DNA of 64,000 nucleotides. Origin: Paenibacillus rhizosphaerae. GTDB lineage: Bacteria; Bacillota; Bacilli; Paenibacillales; Paenibacillaceae. The DNA is taken from NCBI RefSeq assembly GCF_014192015.1, contig NZ_JACHXJ010000003.1, positions 857,200 through 921,199 on the forward strand, read 5' to 3'. The translations under genes were made by a program, and so were the position numbers. Below, piece after piece: positions 35,822 through 44,446 of this stretch (position 1 is its first letter; each line of letters begins with the position of its first letter). The notes under the pieces are model-generated. The model was not told the origin of the DNA and made no database searches. It was given only the letters and a program-made list of their open reading frames with translations.

Positions 35822-36040
35822 GGTTTCACCTCCTTTTTAAATCGGTTTATCTCCTCATCATATCGTCCGCCAAAAGCGGCTCAAGTCAGGTGCCATTTAT
35901 TGCGATCTCAACCGCCTGCCAGCGTGTTTATTGACGCCAGGTTCACCTGTACTCAACCATCTGAATCATTGTCGGCCCCATAAATACTCGGCAGCTGTCC
36001 TTATAATTCCGTCCTGTCTCCTTACAATCCCGCCTAGCGC

Positions 36041-36976
36041 TCACTTCACGGGCTTCATCGTTGCTCCGCCATCCGTGCCGTCTGTCTCTGCCTGCTTCCT
36101 TCTCCGGCGAACGGGACGAATCCGGCGGATGCTGATCCAGAGCGACACGATGATGACCACGCTGTACACCACCACAAATTCCTGCCACAGCTGAATCGGC
36201 GCATCCGCGTTGAGCGTCGTTCCCCGGACGAGGAAAGCCTGTTTGGAGAAGCTCGGTTCGAATAAGCTGATCAACGCCGCCGCCGGATTCAAGCCGAGGA
36301 TAAAACCGACCCAGGAGTAATCCGGCTGCAGTACTGATTGTGCATTTTGATGCTGAACCATGCTCAGTGCGAACAGATACAGTAGTCCGGTCAGCAAAAA
36401 GATGCACAATCCCACGCCATAGGTCACGATCACGGAGATCATCGTCCGCTTCAGCAGGGTGGAGAAAAGAACCCCCAGCGATCCCAGCATCAGCATAATG
36501 AACAGATAGAACAGGAACAGTGAGACCAATTGATTCAGGGAGATGCCGCCATACATAAATACGATGCTATACACCGGCAGCGTCGCTACCACGATCAGCG
36601 CCATAAAGCTGAGCGAGGATACCAGCTTGCTCAAAATAATCGTCGACGAGCTCTGTTGGGTGGTAAGCAGCATGCTGAGCGTCTGCTTTTCCCGTTCGCT
36701 GCTGATGACGCCCGCCGTCAGCGCCGGTGCCATGAATGCAATCAGCACCAGCTGGGCAAAGCTCAGCACATAGAACATGATCTGCCCCATGTTCGAGTTG
36801 AATCGGGTCTGCCCGCCGCCGTTCCCCAGGTACATGCTTACATAAATAAAGCCCAGGGCAATCAGCCCGAGAACCAAAATATACACCATCAAGGAAATCG
36901 CCGACCGAGGGGTCCGCATCCGCAGCCGAAACTCCTTATCCAGCACGGGATTGATCCATTTGCGCGTCCAATTCAT
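36041..36976 (-). CDS. ABC-2 type permease (GldF-like)
   Basis: 311 residues with about six membrane helices. The start at 36976 (MNWTRKWINPVLDKEFRLRM) has AAAGGAGG 9 bases upstream; the N-terminus with DKEFRLRMRTPRSA and the segment GVISSEREKQTLSMLLTT are the hallmark of ABC-2 permeases that couple to an ATPase. It overlaps the ATPase gene by four bases. A 219-base space with no visible terminator separates it from the coiled-coil gene, so the locus could be one transcript or two. Confidence 0.88.
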   Translation of the reverse strand: MNWTRKWINPVLDKEFRLRMRTPRSAISLMVYILVLGLIALGFIYVSMYLGNGGGQTRFNSNMGQIMFYVLSFAQLVLIAFMAPALTAGVISSEREKQTLSMLLTTQQSSSTIILSKLVSSLSFMALIVVATLPVYSIVFMYGGISLNQLVSLFLFYLFIMLMLGSLGVLFSTLLKRTMISVIVTYGVGLCIFLLTGLLYLFALSMVQHQNAQSVLQPDYSWVGFILGLNPAAALISLFEPSFSKQAFLVRGTTLNADAPIQLWQEFVVVYSVVIIVSLWISIRRIRPVRRRRKQAETDGTDGGATMKPVK

Positions 36977-37902
36977 GTCGCGGGCCCTCCTTTCGTAATT
37001 TCGAGGAATACGTCTTCCAGGTTGGTCTGCGCCTCGTGAAACGATAGCACGGGGTAACCCCATGAGACGATTCTCTGCAGCAGCGCTCCCTGATCCTCAT
37101 CCCCGCCGCCGAAATGAACATGGATGCCGGTATTGTCGGCAAGCACGCCGCTGACGTAAGGTTCATCCCGCAGCCGTGCCGCAAGCTCCTCTTCCTTATC
37201 CAGCGAACGGATGTGCAGCACTTTTTTGACGCGAAGACGATTCTGGATATCGGCCACCCGGCCTTGGGCGACCATTTGCCCGTGCTCGATGACGCCGATT
37301 TCATCGACCATTTCCGCCAGCTCGGGCAGGATGTGCGAGGAGATGATGATCGTTTTGCCCATCAGCTTCAGTTCCTTCAAAATTTCGCGCATTTCGATGC
37401 GCGCCCGCGGGTCGAGCCCGGATGCCGGTTCGTCGAGAATGAGCACCTTCGGGTCATGCACCAGACATCTGGCCAGGCACAGCCGCTGCTTCATCCCCCG
37501 GGACAGACTGTCAACGTAGGTGTCCGCTTTGTCGCTCAGGTTGACGAGCTCCAGCAGCTGGGGAATCAGTTTGTCCCGCTCCCCGCGCGGGATGTTGTAG
37601 CTGGCTCCATAAAAGTGCAGGTACTCCGTCGTTTTCAGCTGGTCATAGACCCCGAAGAAATCCGGCATGTAGCCGATTCTTTTGCGGACCTCCTTGGGGT
37701 TTTCGGTCACTTCAAAGCCGTCTACCCGAGCGGTGCCCGAAGTGGGCAGCATGAGCGTGGCCAAGATCGACATTGTCGTCGACTTGCCAGCGCCGTTCGG
37801 GCCGACGAATCCGAAGACCGTTCCCTGCGGAATGTACATATTAATATCTTTTAACGCCTGAAAGCTCCCATATGTTTTCGTTAAATGTTCAATTTCGATC
37901 AT
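36973..37902 (-). CDS. ABC transporter ATP-binding protein
   Basis: 309-residue ATPase. Walker A GPNGAGKST, signature LSRGMKQRLCLARCLVHDP, Walker B LILDEPASGLDP, switch SSHILPELAEMVD, then a C-terminal regulatory part ending in an LEDVFLEITKGG motif usual in ABC-2 ATPases. It forms a transporter with the permease behind it. Its start overlaps the preceding membrane protein gene by four bases; the open frame continues upstream into that gene without meaning. Confidence 0.92.
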   Translation of the reverse strand: MIEIEHLTKTYGSFQALKDINMYIPQGTVFGFVGPNGAGKSTTMSILATLMLPTSGTARVDGFEVTENPKEVRKRIGYMPDFFGVYDQLKTTEYLHFYGASYNIPRGERDKLIPQLLELVNLSDKADTYVDSLSRGMKQRLCLARCLVHDPKVLILDEPASGLDPRARIEMREILKELKLMGKTIIISSHILPELAEMVDEIGVIEHGQMVAQGRVADIQNRLRVKKVLHIRSLDKEEELAARLRDEPYVSGVLADNTGIHVHFGGGDEDQGALLQRIVSWGYPVLSFHEAQTNLEDVFLEITKGGPAT

Positions 37903-40271
37903 GGCTTCTCCGCCCCCTTCAGGCTGATCTCCGGAAGTTTCAACTGGACATGCTCCTGGGCTGTCAGCATCAGGCGGATCCGGCCACCCGCCAAGTATTG
38001 CTGGACGTTCTTCTCCGCCTTCCACTGCTTGGTGGCATCCCAGGTTACCGGGTCCCACGTCTGCTTGTCATTGTTGAAAATCCGGTATTCCGTTTTCTTC
38101 CCGGGGTTGTTCGCACGGAGAGTCAGCACGGCAGAGGCACCCTGCTTCAGCGCAGGCACCGTATATTCAAACGTGATGCTGCCTTGATCCATTTCGGTGG
38201 ATCCGCTCGGATCCTCATACCATCCCGGCGACGATATTTGCGTAACCTTCGGCTGAATAAAGCCGAAAGGAATATTGAGCTTCCCGTCCTGCGCCCAGTC
38301 GATGGAAACGGGCTGAGCCCACAGGTTCAGCTGATTGCCTTCCAGCTTCTTACCCTCCATGGTGTAGCTGACCAGCGGATCCTTGCTCCACGCCATTACG
38401 TAGGAGCCTGACTGATACCATGCCGTATTCGGAACCGAGGTCATGAGAATTTCCCGCTCCCGCGTAAATTCGTCCGCCTGTCCTCCGGTCTGGTTGCCAA
38501 AGATTTGGTTGGCCATATTGTACGTCTGGATAGAGGTCGGTTTGCCGGCAGCCGACAGCGGCTTGGTTTCCCCCTTGCCGAGGTCGTCAAGTTCAAAGAG
38601 GCTGCCGCCTAGCACCAGCACCGCATGATTCATGTTATACGAAGTGTTGTTCGTCACCTGGCCGCCGATATTGCCCTTGGCGTCCAGCTGGATCTTTACC
38701 TCGAACTGGCCGACCTTCCGGTTCTCCCGGCGATCGGACCATACCTTTGCGAGGGACCACTGCGGCATATCACTTAAGGTCAGGCGGGTCGCCTGATCAC
38801 CGACCTCCACGAAGCTGCTCGAACGGTTCGAGCTGCCGAAAGCCCCATTGGTCCGATCGACCGTCAGATAGGTATGCGCCGGAAAATCGATCGTGAACTC
38901 CCCGCTTCGGGGCGTAAAGAACGCCGAGGCGCTTACTTCAGAAGCATTGCCCTTCCCGTCCAATTCGAGCATGTTGATGGTATGGGCAAGCTGCTTGGTC
39001 TTATCCGCCGCCCCAATCATGTAGACGGCGCCGCTCGCAATAACGGCGATAAGCGGAATGATCCACCAGGCCCATTCGCGTTTGTCGGCCCTTTTCAAAA
39101 TCCAGTACAGCACGGGAGCCACAATCACTGCATAAATGATGAGCAGCCAGGCCATGGCCGGAAAAGACGGCATTTTCAGCGAAGGAAAATAATCCAGCAC
39201 ATTAATGAGATTATACATCTGGCTTTGCTTCATATTGAACTTGTTGTTCGGCTGATTGGACAGCGCCAGGTGATCCCTCAGCAAATACGACCAGACGGAC
39301 GGGTGACCGCTCCAGGAAGCCAGCGGCTCCATCGACAAATCGTAGGCCGCATAGAGCACGGTGCCCTGCTCAACTTGGCGGGAGGCGATGAGCGGCTTGC
39401 CGCCGGCCTGATACATGACTTCTCCCCCTTCTACCGGAGAAGCGTCGGAGAGCGTGAGCTCACCGCCCAGCTCCAGCGGTTTGCCGCCCAGCTTGGCGAG
39501 CTCCGGAAGGGATGACGCCGTGTAAGTGCCTGTATACTGAACCGGGGCAACCTGCTCGAAAGCGGCCGCCGTCTTCGGATACGCCGCACCGCCGGCAAGA
39601 ACCAGCTCCCCGCCGGAACGCACCCACTGCTCCACAGCTGCGGTCTGCCCTTTGGACAAGGTATCCGAGGCAAAACGGTTCAGCACCATGACGTCAAGGC
39701 TGTCCAGCAGCATCGGATCCTCCGGTAAATCCGTGCTTTTAAGCGGCAGAACGTTCAGATCATACCCGCTGCTCCGCAGCACGTTCAAAAAATTCATGGT
39801 GTCGGGATCCTCCGACAGAACAGCCACATTGGAAACTGTTGCAGACATGCCCTTTAAATACGGCGTGCCGGAGCTGAAGCTGATGAGCCTCCCCTTCTGA
39901 AAGGAATCTTTATAAAAACGGATCTCATTGTTATCCTTGGTGAAGTTGTCCCCCGGCACGCCCATGACGATGACCTTGGCCGTATCCTTCGGCAGCTCGA
40001 CGTGCTGAACGTAAGTCGTCGGGGCCAGCCCGCCGTTGATCTGAATGACCAGATCCCCGGAAATATCCTGGCTGCTGGTGAGGGTTAGTTTGACGGGATT
40101 CCAGCTGCCCATTTTCATTTTGCCGCCGTAGCCGATTTCGGTTTTCAGCGAAATGGAAGGGGCATCCTCCGCGTGTGCGGTGCCGCCCCATCCGGGCAGG
40201 AGCAGCAGCACCCATACGGTAAGCAGTACTGGAAGTACGACCCGCCTTATGTAACGTCGAAATGATTGCAT
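37899..40271 (-). CDS. Exported membrane protein with amidotransferase-like domain
   Basis: 790 residues. Signal peptide (RRVVLPVLLTVWVLLLLPGW, cleavage near AHAED), an extracellular beta-sandwich region, a Rossmann-type domain resembling class I amidotransferases without a catalytic cysteine (TMNFLNVLRSSGYDLNVLPL to QWVRSGGELVLAGG), two membrane helices around residues 365-425, and a large C-terminal beta-rich region. First gene of the locus, with GAGGAG before the ATG. It may be the outer part of a transporter-linked complex; no family function is known. Confidence 0.75.
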   Translation of the reverse strand: MQSFRRYIRRVVLPVLLTVWVLLLLPGWGGTAHAEDAPSISLKTEIGYGGKMKMGSWNPVKLTLTSSQDISGDLVIQINGGLAPTTYVQHVELPKDTAKVIVMGVPGDNFTKDNNEIRFYKDSFQKGRLISFSSGTPYLKGMSATVSNVAVLSEDPDTMNFLNVLRSSGYDLNVLPLKSTDLPEDPMLLDSLDVMVLNRFASDTLSKGQTAAVEQWVRSGGELVLAGGAAYPKTAAAFEQVAPVQYTGTYTASSLPELAKLGGKPLELGGELTLSDASPVEGGEVMYQAGGKPLIASRQVEQGTVLYAAYDLSMEPLASWSGHPSVWSYLLRDHLALSNQPNNKFNMKQSQMYNLINVLDYFPSLKMPSFPAMAWLLIIYAVIVAPVLYWILKRADKREWAWWIIPLIAVIASGAVYMIGAADKTKQLAHTINMLELDGKGNASEVSASAFFTPRSGEFTIDFPAHTYLTVDRTNGAFGSSNRSSSFVEVGDQATRLTLSDMPQWSLAKVWSDRRENRKVGQFEVKIQLDAKGNIGGQVTNNTSYNMNHAVLVLGGSLFELDDLGKGETKPLSAAGKPTSIQTYNMANQIFGNQTGGQADEFTREREILMTSVPNTAWYQSGSYVMAWSKDPLVSYTMEGKKLEGNQLNLWAQPVSIDWAQDGKLNIPFGFIQPKVTQISSPGWYEDPSGSTEMDQGSITFEYTVPALKQGASAVLTLRANNPGKKTEYRIFNNDKQTWDPVTWDATKQWKAEKNVQQYLAGGRIRLMLTAQEHVQLKLPEISLKGAEKP

Positions 40272-40311
40272 GATTGTCTCCTCTCTTCTCTCAAGCTTCT
40301 TTGGTCATTCT

Positions 40312-40339
40312 ACTATAGGGATGCGGCGAAATTGGTAAA
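40312..40339 (-). promoter_or_regulatory. Candidate promoter of the MoxR-VWA/ABC locus
   Basis: Minus strand TTTACC (40334-40339), 16 bases, TATAGT (40312-40317), about 45 bases before the start of the first gene. Confidence 0.4.
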
Positions 40340-40386
40340 ATATTTTCATAATTTTGGATAAATTGTCCGGACTGGGCTAAATCGAC

Positions 40387-40417
40387 AAAAAAAATCCCGC
40401 TCCATGTTAGAGCGGGA
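40387..40417 (-). terminator. Terminator behind purU
   Basis: Stem TCCCGCTC/GAGCGGGA with a 7-base loop and eight T on the minus strand. The 220 bases between it and purU hold no convincing gene. Confidence 0.92.
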
Positions 40418-40640
40418 CGGACATACCTACAGCTTGATGCGCACGGTGATCCCCACAGCTCCATGTTATTCACCCTATTGACGAACGCGGCTGGGTCAAA
40501 CCCTGCATCCACGTCACATCTTCCTGAAACTAGCGAGCCGCTTCACGTACGTAAAAAGCCTGTATTCAATTTTTCGATGATTCATAGACACTGGCTGCCA
40601 TCGCAAAAGTTACGCGCAAAGGGTGCCTGCCGGTTGTGGG

Positions 40641-41540
40641 TTACCCGTTAAATACGACCGTCTTATTCTCGTGCACGAGAATGCGGTCTTCGATATGCCA
40701 TTTCACCGCGCGCGCCAGCACGACACGCTCGATCGTTCGGCCGATCCGCTTCAGCTCGCTGACATCGTCGCGGTGGCTGACCCGCTGAACGTCCTGCTCG
40801 ATGATCGGTCCTCCATCCAGCTCCTCCGTCACGTAGTGTGCGGTCGCCCCGATGATCTTCACCCCGCGCTGGTACGCTTGGGCATACGGTTTGCCGCCGA
40901 CAAAGGCCGGCAGGAACGAATGGTGGATGTTAATAATCCGGTTGCGGTAGTGCTCGATAAAGAACGGCGAGACGATCTGCATATACCGGGCAAGGATGAT
41001 CACGTCGATGTCGCCGCCTACGACTTCAAGCTGGCGCTGCTCCGCCTCCTTTTTCGTATCCGCCGTCACCGGAATGTGATGGTACGGAATGCCGAACGAT
41101 TCGACGTATTCCTTCATATCCGGATGGTTGCTGACCACCATGGCGATTTCGGCATCCAGGTCGCCAGCCTGCCATTGCCACAGCAGCTCGACCAGACAGT
41201 GGTCTTCCTTGGATACGAAAATGGCCAGCTTCTTCTTACGGCTGACGTTCTGCATTTTCCAATCCATCCGGAAGGTCGATGCCACTTCGCTGAATCGGCT
41301 TTCCAGCTCCGGCAGCCTCTTCTCCAGCTCAGGCAGGTCGAATTCAACGCGCATAAAGAACATGCCGCCTTCCGGATCCATTGTATATTGGTCCGACTGG
41401 ACGATATTCGCGCCGTGCTGATGCAGAAAATGCGATACTGCCGCCACAATTCCCGGTCCGTCCGGACAAGAAATCAGCATTCTTGCGCGGTTGGCGTGCG
41501 CATTTCCCGTGTTGCTTTCCTTTTTGACATGCAATTCCAT
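40641..41540 (-). CDS. purU: Formyltetrahydrofolate deformylase
   Basis: About 299 residues. It hydrolyses 10-formyltetrahydrofolate to formate and tetrahydrofolate, balancing one-carbon pools. N-terminal ACT domain (MLISCPDGPGIVAAVSHFL), then the formyltransferase fold with INIHHSFLPAF and GATAHYVTEELDGGPIIEQD, which contain the Asn-His-Asp catalytic region. Start is uncertain: ATG 41540 lies 12 bases after GAGAGGA, ATG 41552 lies right next to it. It follows nfo in the same direction. Confidence 0.94.
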   Translation of the reverse strand: MELHVKKESNTGNAHANRARMLISCPDGPGIVAAVSHFLHQHGANIVQSDQYTMDPEGGMFFMRVEFDLPELEKRLPELESRFSEVASTFRMDWKMQNVSRKKKLAIFVSKEDHCLVELLWQWQAGDLDAEIAMVVSNHPDMKEYVESFGIPYHHIPVTADTKKEAEQRQLEVVGGDIDVIILARYMQIVSPFFIEHYRNRIINIHHSFLPAFVGGKPYAQAYQRGVKIIGATAHYVTEELDGGPIIEQDVQRVSHRDDVSELKRIGRTIERVVLARAVKWHIEDRILVHENKTVVFNG

Positions 41541-41610
41541 GTGTAAATCCATTCCTCTCTCTCGTGTTCTCTCTCTTAAACCGTATGGCCCCTCTGTGAT
41601 TCCGTTCGGC

Positions 41611-42732
41611 TTACGCCAAAATCCCTTTACCCGCAAGCCATGCGGTCAGGCGCAGATTGATCTGCTCCTCGCTGAGCTCAGGGAACAGCCCCGCTTCCAT
41701 AATCATGTCGTACAGCCGCTCCAACGGCTCGCGCGGATCGGCCTTCTTCGCCTTGGCGTCGGTCTTCAGCACATTCCACACGTCCAGCACATATTGGCGT
41801 GGATCGATTTCCTGTTTGTCAAAGAAGGAATGCATCTGTTCAACTTGTCCGAGGAACTCGGAGCCGAACCGTTCGCCGACATTGCCGCGAAGGAGCGCAA
41901 TCTCCACCTCGTACATCGGCCGCTGCGTCTTGGCATCCTTGCCGATCCACGGCGTTTCCAGAATGAACGGGAGCCCTTGCAGCTTCTCATGGTGGACAAC
42001 GCGGTTGATGGCGTCAAAGCCGATCCAGCCCGATCCGATTGGCGTATGGCGGTCTTTGGCGGCGCCGCGCGGATTTTTACTGTCATTGATATGAACGACG
42101 CCGATCCGGTTCAGACCGATGATCCGGTCGAACTCTTCCAGCACGCCATCAAGGTCGTCCACGATATCATAACCGGCGTCATGAATGTGGCAGGTGTCCA
42201 AGCAGATCGTCAGGCGTTCATTTTGCTTGACCTTGTCGATCATTCGGGCGATCTCGTCGAACGTACGTCCCATCTCCGTGCCTTTGCCGGCCATCGTCTC
42301 CAGTGCGATATGAACATCCGTCTCGTTGGTTCCGTCAAGCACTTCATTCAAACCGTCGGCGATGCGCTGAATGCCGTATTCGGCATCCATGTCGGTGTAG
42401 GCGCCGGGATGCAGCACGATGTTTTTGACACCGATGGCATGGGTGCGCCGGATTTCCTCCTGCAAAAAGTTTACGGCGAGCTCAAACGTATTCGACTTAT
42501 AAGAGCCGAGGTTAATAATGTAAGGCGCGTGAACGACGATTTCGTCGATGCCGCTCTCTTTCATTTGGGCTTTGCCTTCTTCGATGTACATCGATTCAAT
42601 GGGCTTGCGCCGCGTATTCTGCGGTGCGCCCGTATATATCATAAACGAACTCGATCCATAGGTGTCCGCTTCTTTGGTTGCAGTTAACAGGCCCTTGTCC
42701 GAAAAGGACACGTGAGAACCAATTTTGAGCAT
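41611..42732 (-). CDS. nfo: Endonuclease IV with C-terminal extension
   Basis: 373 residues. This AP endonuclease cuts DNA at abasic sites in base-excision repair. The TIM-barrel metal ligands are visible: H68 (VVHAP), H108 (VLHPG), E145 (ALET), D179 and H182 ([13 protein letters not shown]), H214 (VVHIND), DRH near 227-229 and E259 (ILETPW). The usual enzyme ends near residue 285; this one continues about 90 residues with a predicted helical tail ([14 protein letters not shown] to [12 protein letters not shown]) of unknown role. Start ATG at 42732. Confidence 0.92.
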   Translation of the reverse strand: MLKIGSHVSFSDKGLLTATKEADTYGSSSFMIYTGAPQNTRRKPIESMYIEEGKAQMKESGIDEIVVHAPYIINLGSYKSNTFELAVNFLQEEIRRTHAIGVKNIVLHPGAYTDMDAEYGIQRIADGLNEVLDGTNETDVHIALETMAGKGTEMGRTFDEIARMIDKVKQNERLTICLDTCHIHDAGYDIVDDLDGVLEEFDRIIGLNRIGVVHINDSKNPRGAAKDRHTPIGSGWIGFDAINRVVHHEKLQGLPFILETPWIGKDAKTQRPMYEVEIALLRGNVGERFGSEFLGQVEQMHSFFDKQEIDPRQYVLDVWNVLKTDAKAKKADPREPLERLYDMIMEAGLFPELSEEQINLRLTAWLAGKGILA

Positions 42733-42855
42733 GGTTTATCCCCCTTAAACGAATTATCCCTTATTTTATCGTGGATAATGAAATAAATCTATAAATGCGT
42801 TATAATTCTAAAGAATGGAATATAACTGCGATCAACGATTTATAGAGGTGAAAAT

Positions 42856-43326
42856 ATGCATAGTTCACTGGGCACAAAGTTGCTGACTGCAACGGCGCCG
42901 TCCAACACGTTTATGAATTCCATATTTGTGTGGGCCATCATTTTGCTCGTGTGCATGGTGATCGGCGGATTTTTCATGATCCGCAAATTTCTGAAGGTGC
43001 TGCCGAAGAATGACGGCAAGTCCAAGCTGGACTGGCAGAATTACTGGGTCGAAACCAGCCGGCATCTGTGGACGGACGAATCCAAGGCGTTTCTGGACAA
43101 ACTGGTGAAGCCGGTACCGGGTCCCTTCCGGGATATCGCCAAGCATTCGATCGCGGCCGAAATCGGAAAAATTGCGGTGGAGAGCGGAGCCAAGGAAGTG
43201 ACGCAGGATCACTGCATCCAAGGATATATTAAAGCAACGCCAAAGCGGGACAATAAATTCCTGGTAGCCTTTCTGAACAAGAACCAGATTGACTATACGC
43301 CTTACAAGCATCTGATGGATAAATAA
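42856..43326 (+). CDS. DUF2621 family protein (YneK-like)
   Basis: 156-residue protein with one membrane helix (about 22-43, FVWAIILLVCMVIGGFFMI) and a cytoplasmic domain starting KLDWQNYWVETSRHLWTDES, the pattern of Bacillus YneK (DUF2621). The rest, PVPGPFRDIAKHSIAAEIG, resembles a PCP_red-like helical module. The function is unknown. GAGGTG lies 6 bases before the ATG. Confidence 0.8.
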   Translation: MHSSLGTKLLTATAPSNTFMNSIFVWAIILLVCMVIGGFFMIRKFLKVLPKNDGKSKLDWQNYWVETSRHLWTDESKAFLDKLVKPVPGPFRDIAKHSIAAEIGKIAVESGAKEVTQDHCIQGYIKATPKRDNKFLVAFLNKNQIDYTPYKHLMDK

Positions 43327-43523
43327 TCCGCAGCTGGGCCTGGGTTTTCAGGACCTCTTATGGAAACCCGGGATTGGAAAAAGAATAGCGCTTATAGACG
43401 GAACACCCCCGTGCAAGAGTACTCACATTGAAGAAATGGGTTCATTTCGACAGTCTGATCTCTCGCCGGGGGTTATTTATATACATATCACAAAATGAGA
43501 TCAACTTCGGAGGAGAGGATAGG

Positions 43524-44429
43524 ATGAGAGTCGCCATTTGCGGAGGAACCGGCTTTATCGGCAGCGCGCTGTCGGAGCATTTGCTTAAAAACGGGCATGA
43601 GGTGACCGTGGTCACCCGCAGGATTCCGCCCGATCATAAACGCGACCCCAGGCTGGTGTTGTATACGTGGGATGAGATTGCGAGCCATCCCGAATGGATG
43701 GAGGGCATGAATGCGGTGGTCAATTTGGCCGGTTCTTCATTAAGCCAAAGATGGACCGCCAAGGCAAAGGCCAGCATCATCCACTCCCGTCTCACTACCG
43801 TGGCTGCCGTCGCCAAGCTCGTGAAGGAGCTGCACAGCAAGCCCGGGGTTGTTATCCAGGCCTCAGCTATTGCCGTTTACGGCACCTCATGGACCGACAC
43901 TTTTGACGAAAACAGCCCGAAGCGGGCCATGGATTTTCCTTCAGATGTCGTCAGCCAGTGGGAAGACGCCGCCGACACCATCCAGGGCGTGCGGCTCGTC
44001 AAGCTGCGCATCGGAGTCGTGCTTGGAAATCAGGGCGGAGCCTTCCCGATCATGCGCCTCCCCTACCGGCTGGGGGTCGGCGGCAGAATCGGCAGCGGCC
44101 GGCAGTGGCTGTCGTGGATTCATTTGGAGGACATCGTCCGGCTGATCGAGTTTTGCATGACGCATCCGGCGGCCGAGGGTCCGGTGAATGCCACGGCACC
44201 CGAACCGGTAACCAATGATCAATTCGGGCAAGCCGTGAGCCGTGCGTATCACAGGCCTCACTGGTTTCCGGTACCCGCTGTGATGATGAAGGCTGCTCTT
44301 GGCGAACAATCCTTGATCATCTTGGAAGGCCAGCGCATTCTCCCGGCCAAGGCGCATGAGCTGGGCTTTGAATTCCGGTATCCCCGTCTTCGGGAGGCTC
44401 TGAACAACCTTGCGAACGAGCAGGGATGA
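43524..44429 (+). CDS. TIGR01777 family epimerase (YfhF-like)
   Basis: 301-residue short-chain-type NAD-dependent epimerase/dehydratase: nucleotide loop GGTGFIGSALSEHLL, VNLAGSSLSQRWT, SAIAVYG and a C-terminal DUF1731 part (PVPAVMMKAALGEQSLIILEGQ). The family includes Bacillus YfhF and E. coli YfcH, whose substrate is not defined. ATG at 43524 follows GGAGGAGAGG; the open frame is longer but unsupported. Convergent with the Tad operon, 17 bases away. Confidence 0.88.
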   Translation: MRVAICGGTGFIGSALSEHLLKNGHEVTVVTRRIPPDHKRDPRLVLYTWDEIASHPEWMEGMNAVVNLAGSSLSQRWTAKAKASIIHSRLTTVAAVAKLVKELHSKPGVVIQASAIAVYGTSWTDTFDENSPKRAMDFPSDVVSQWEDAADTIQGVRLVKLRIGVVLGNQGGAFPIMRLPYRLGVGGRIGSGRQWLSWIHLEDIVRLIEFCMTHPAAEGPVNATAPEPVTNDQFGQAVSRAYHRPHWFPVPAVMMKAALGEQSLIILEGQRILPAKAHELGFEFRYPRLREALNNLANEQG

Positions 44430-44446
44430 ACGCTCCCTAAGGACTA

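Noticed and set aside
40291-40512. Short minus-strand frame ahead of the MoxR-VWA locus
   Set aside because: It crosses the purU terminator and has no ribosome site or recognisable fold.
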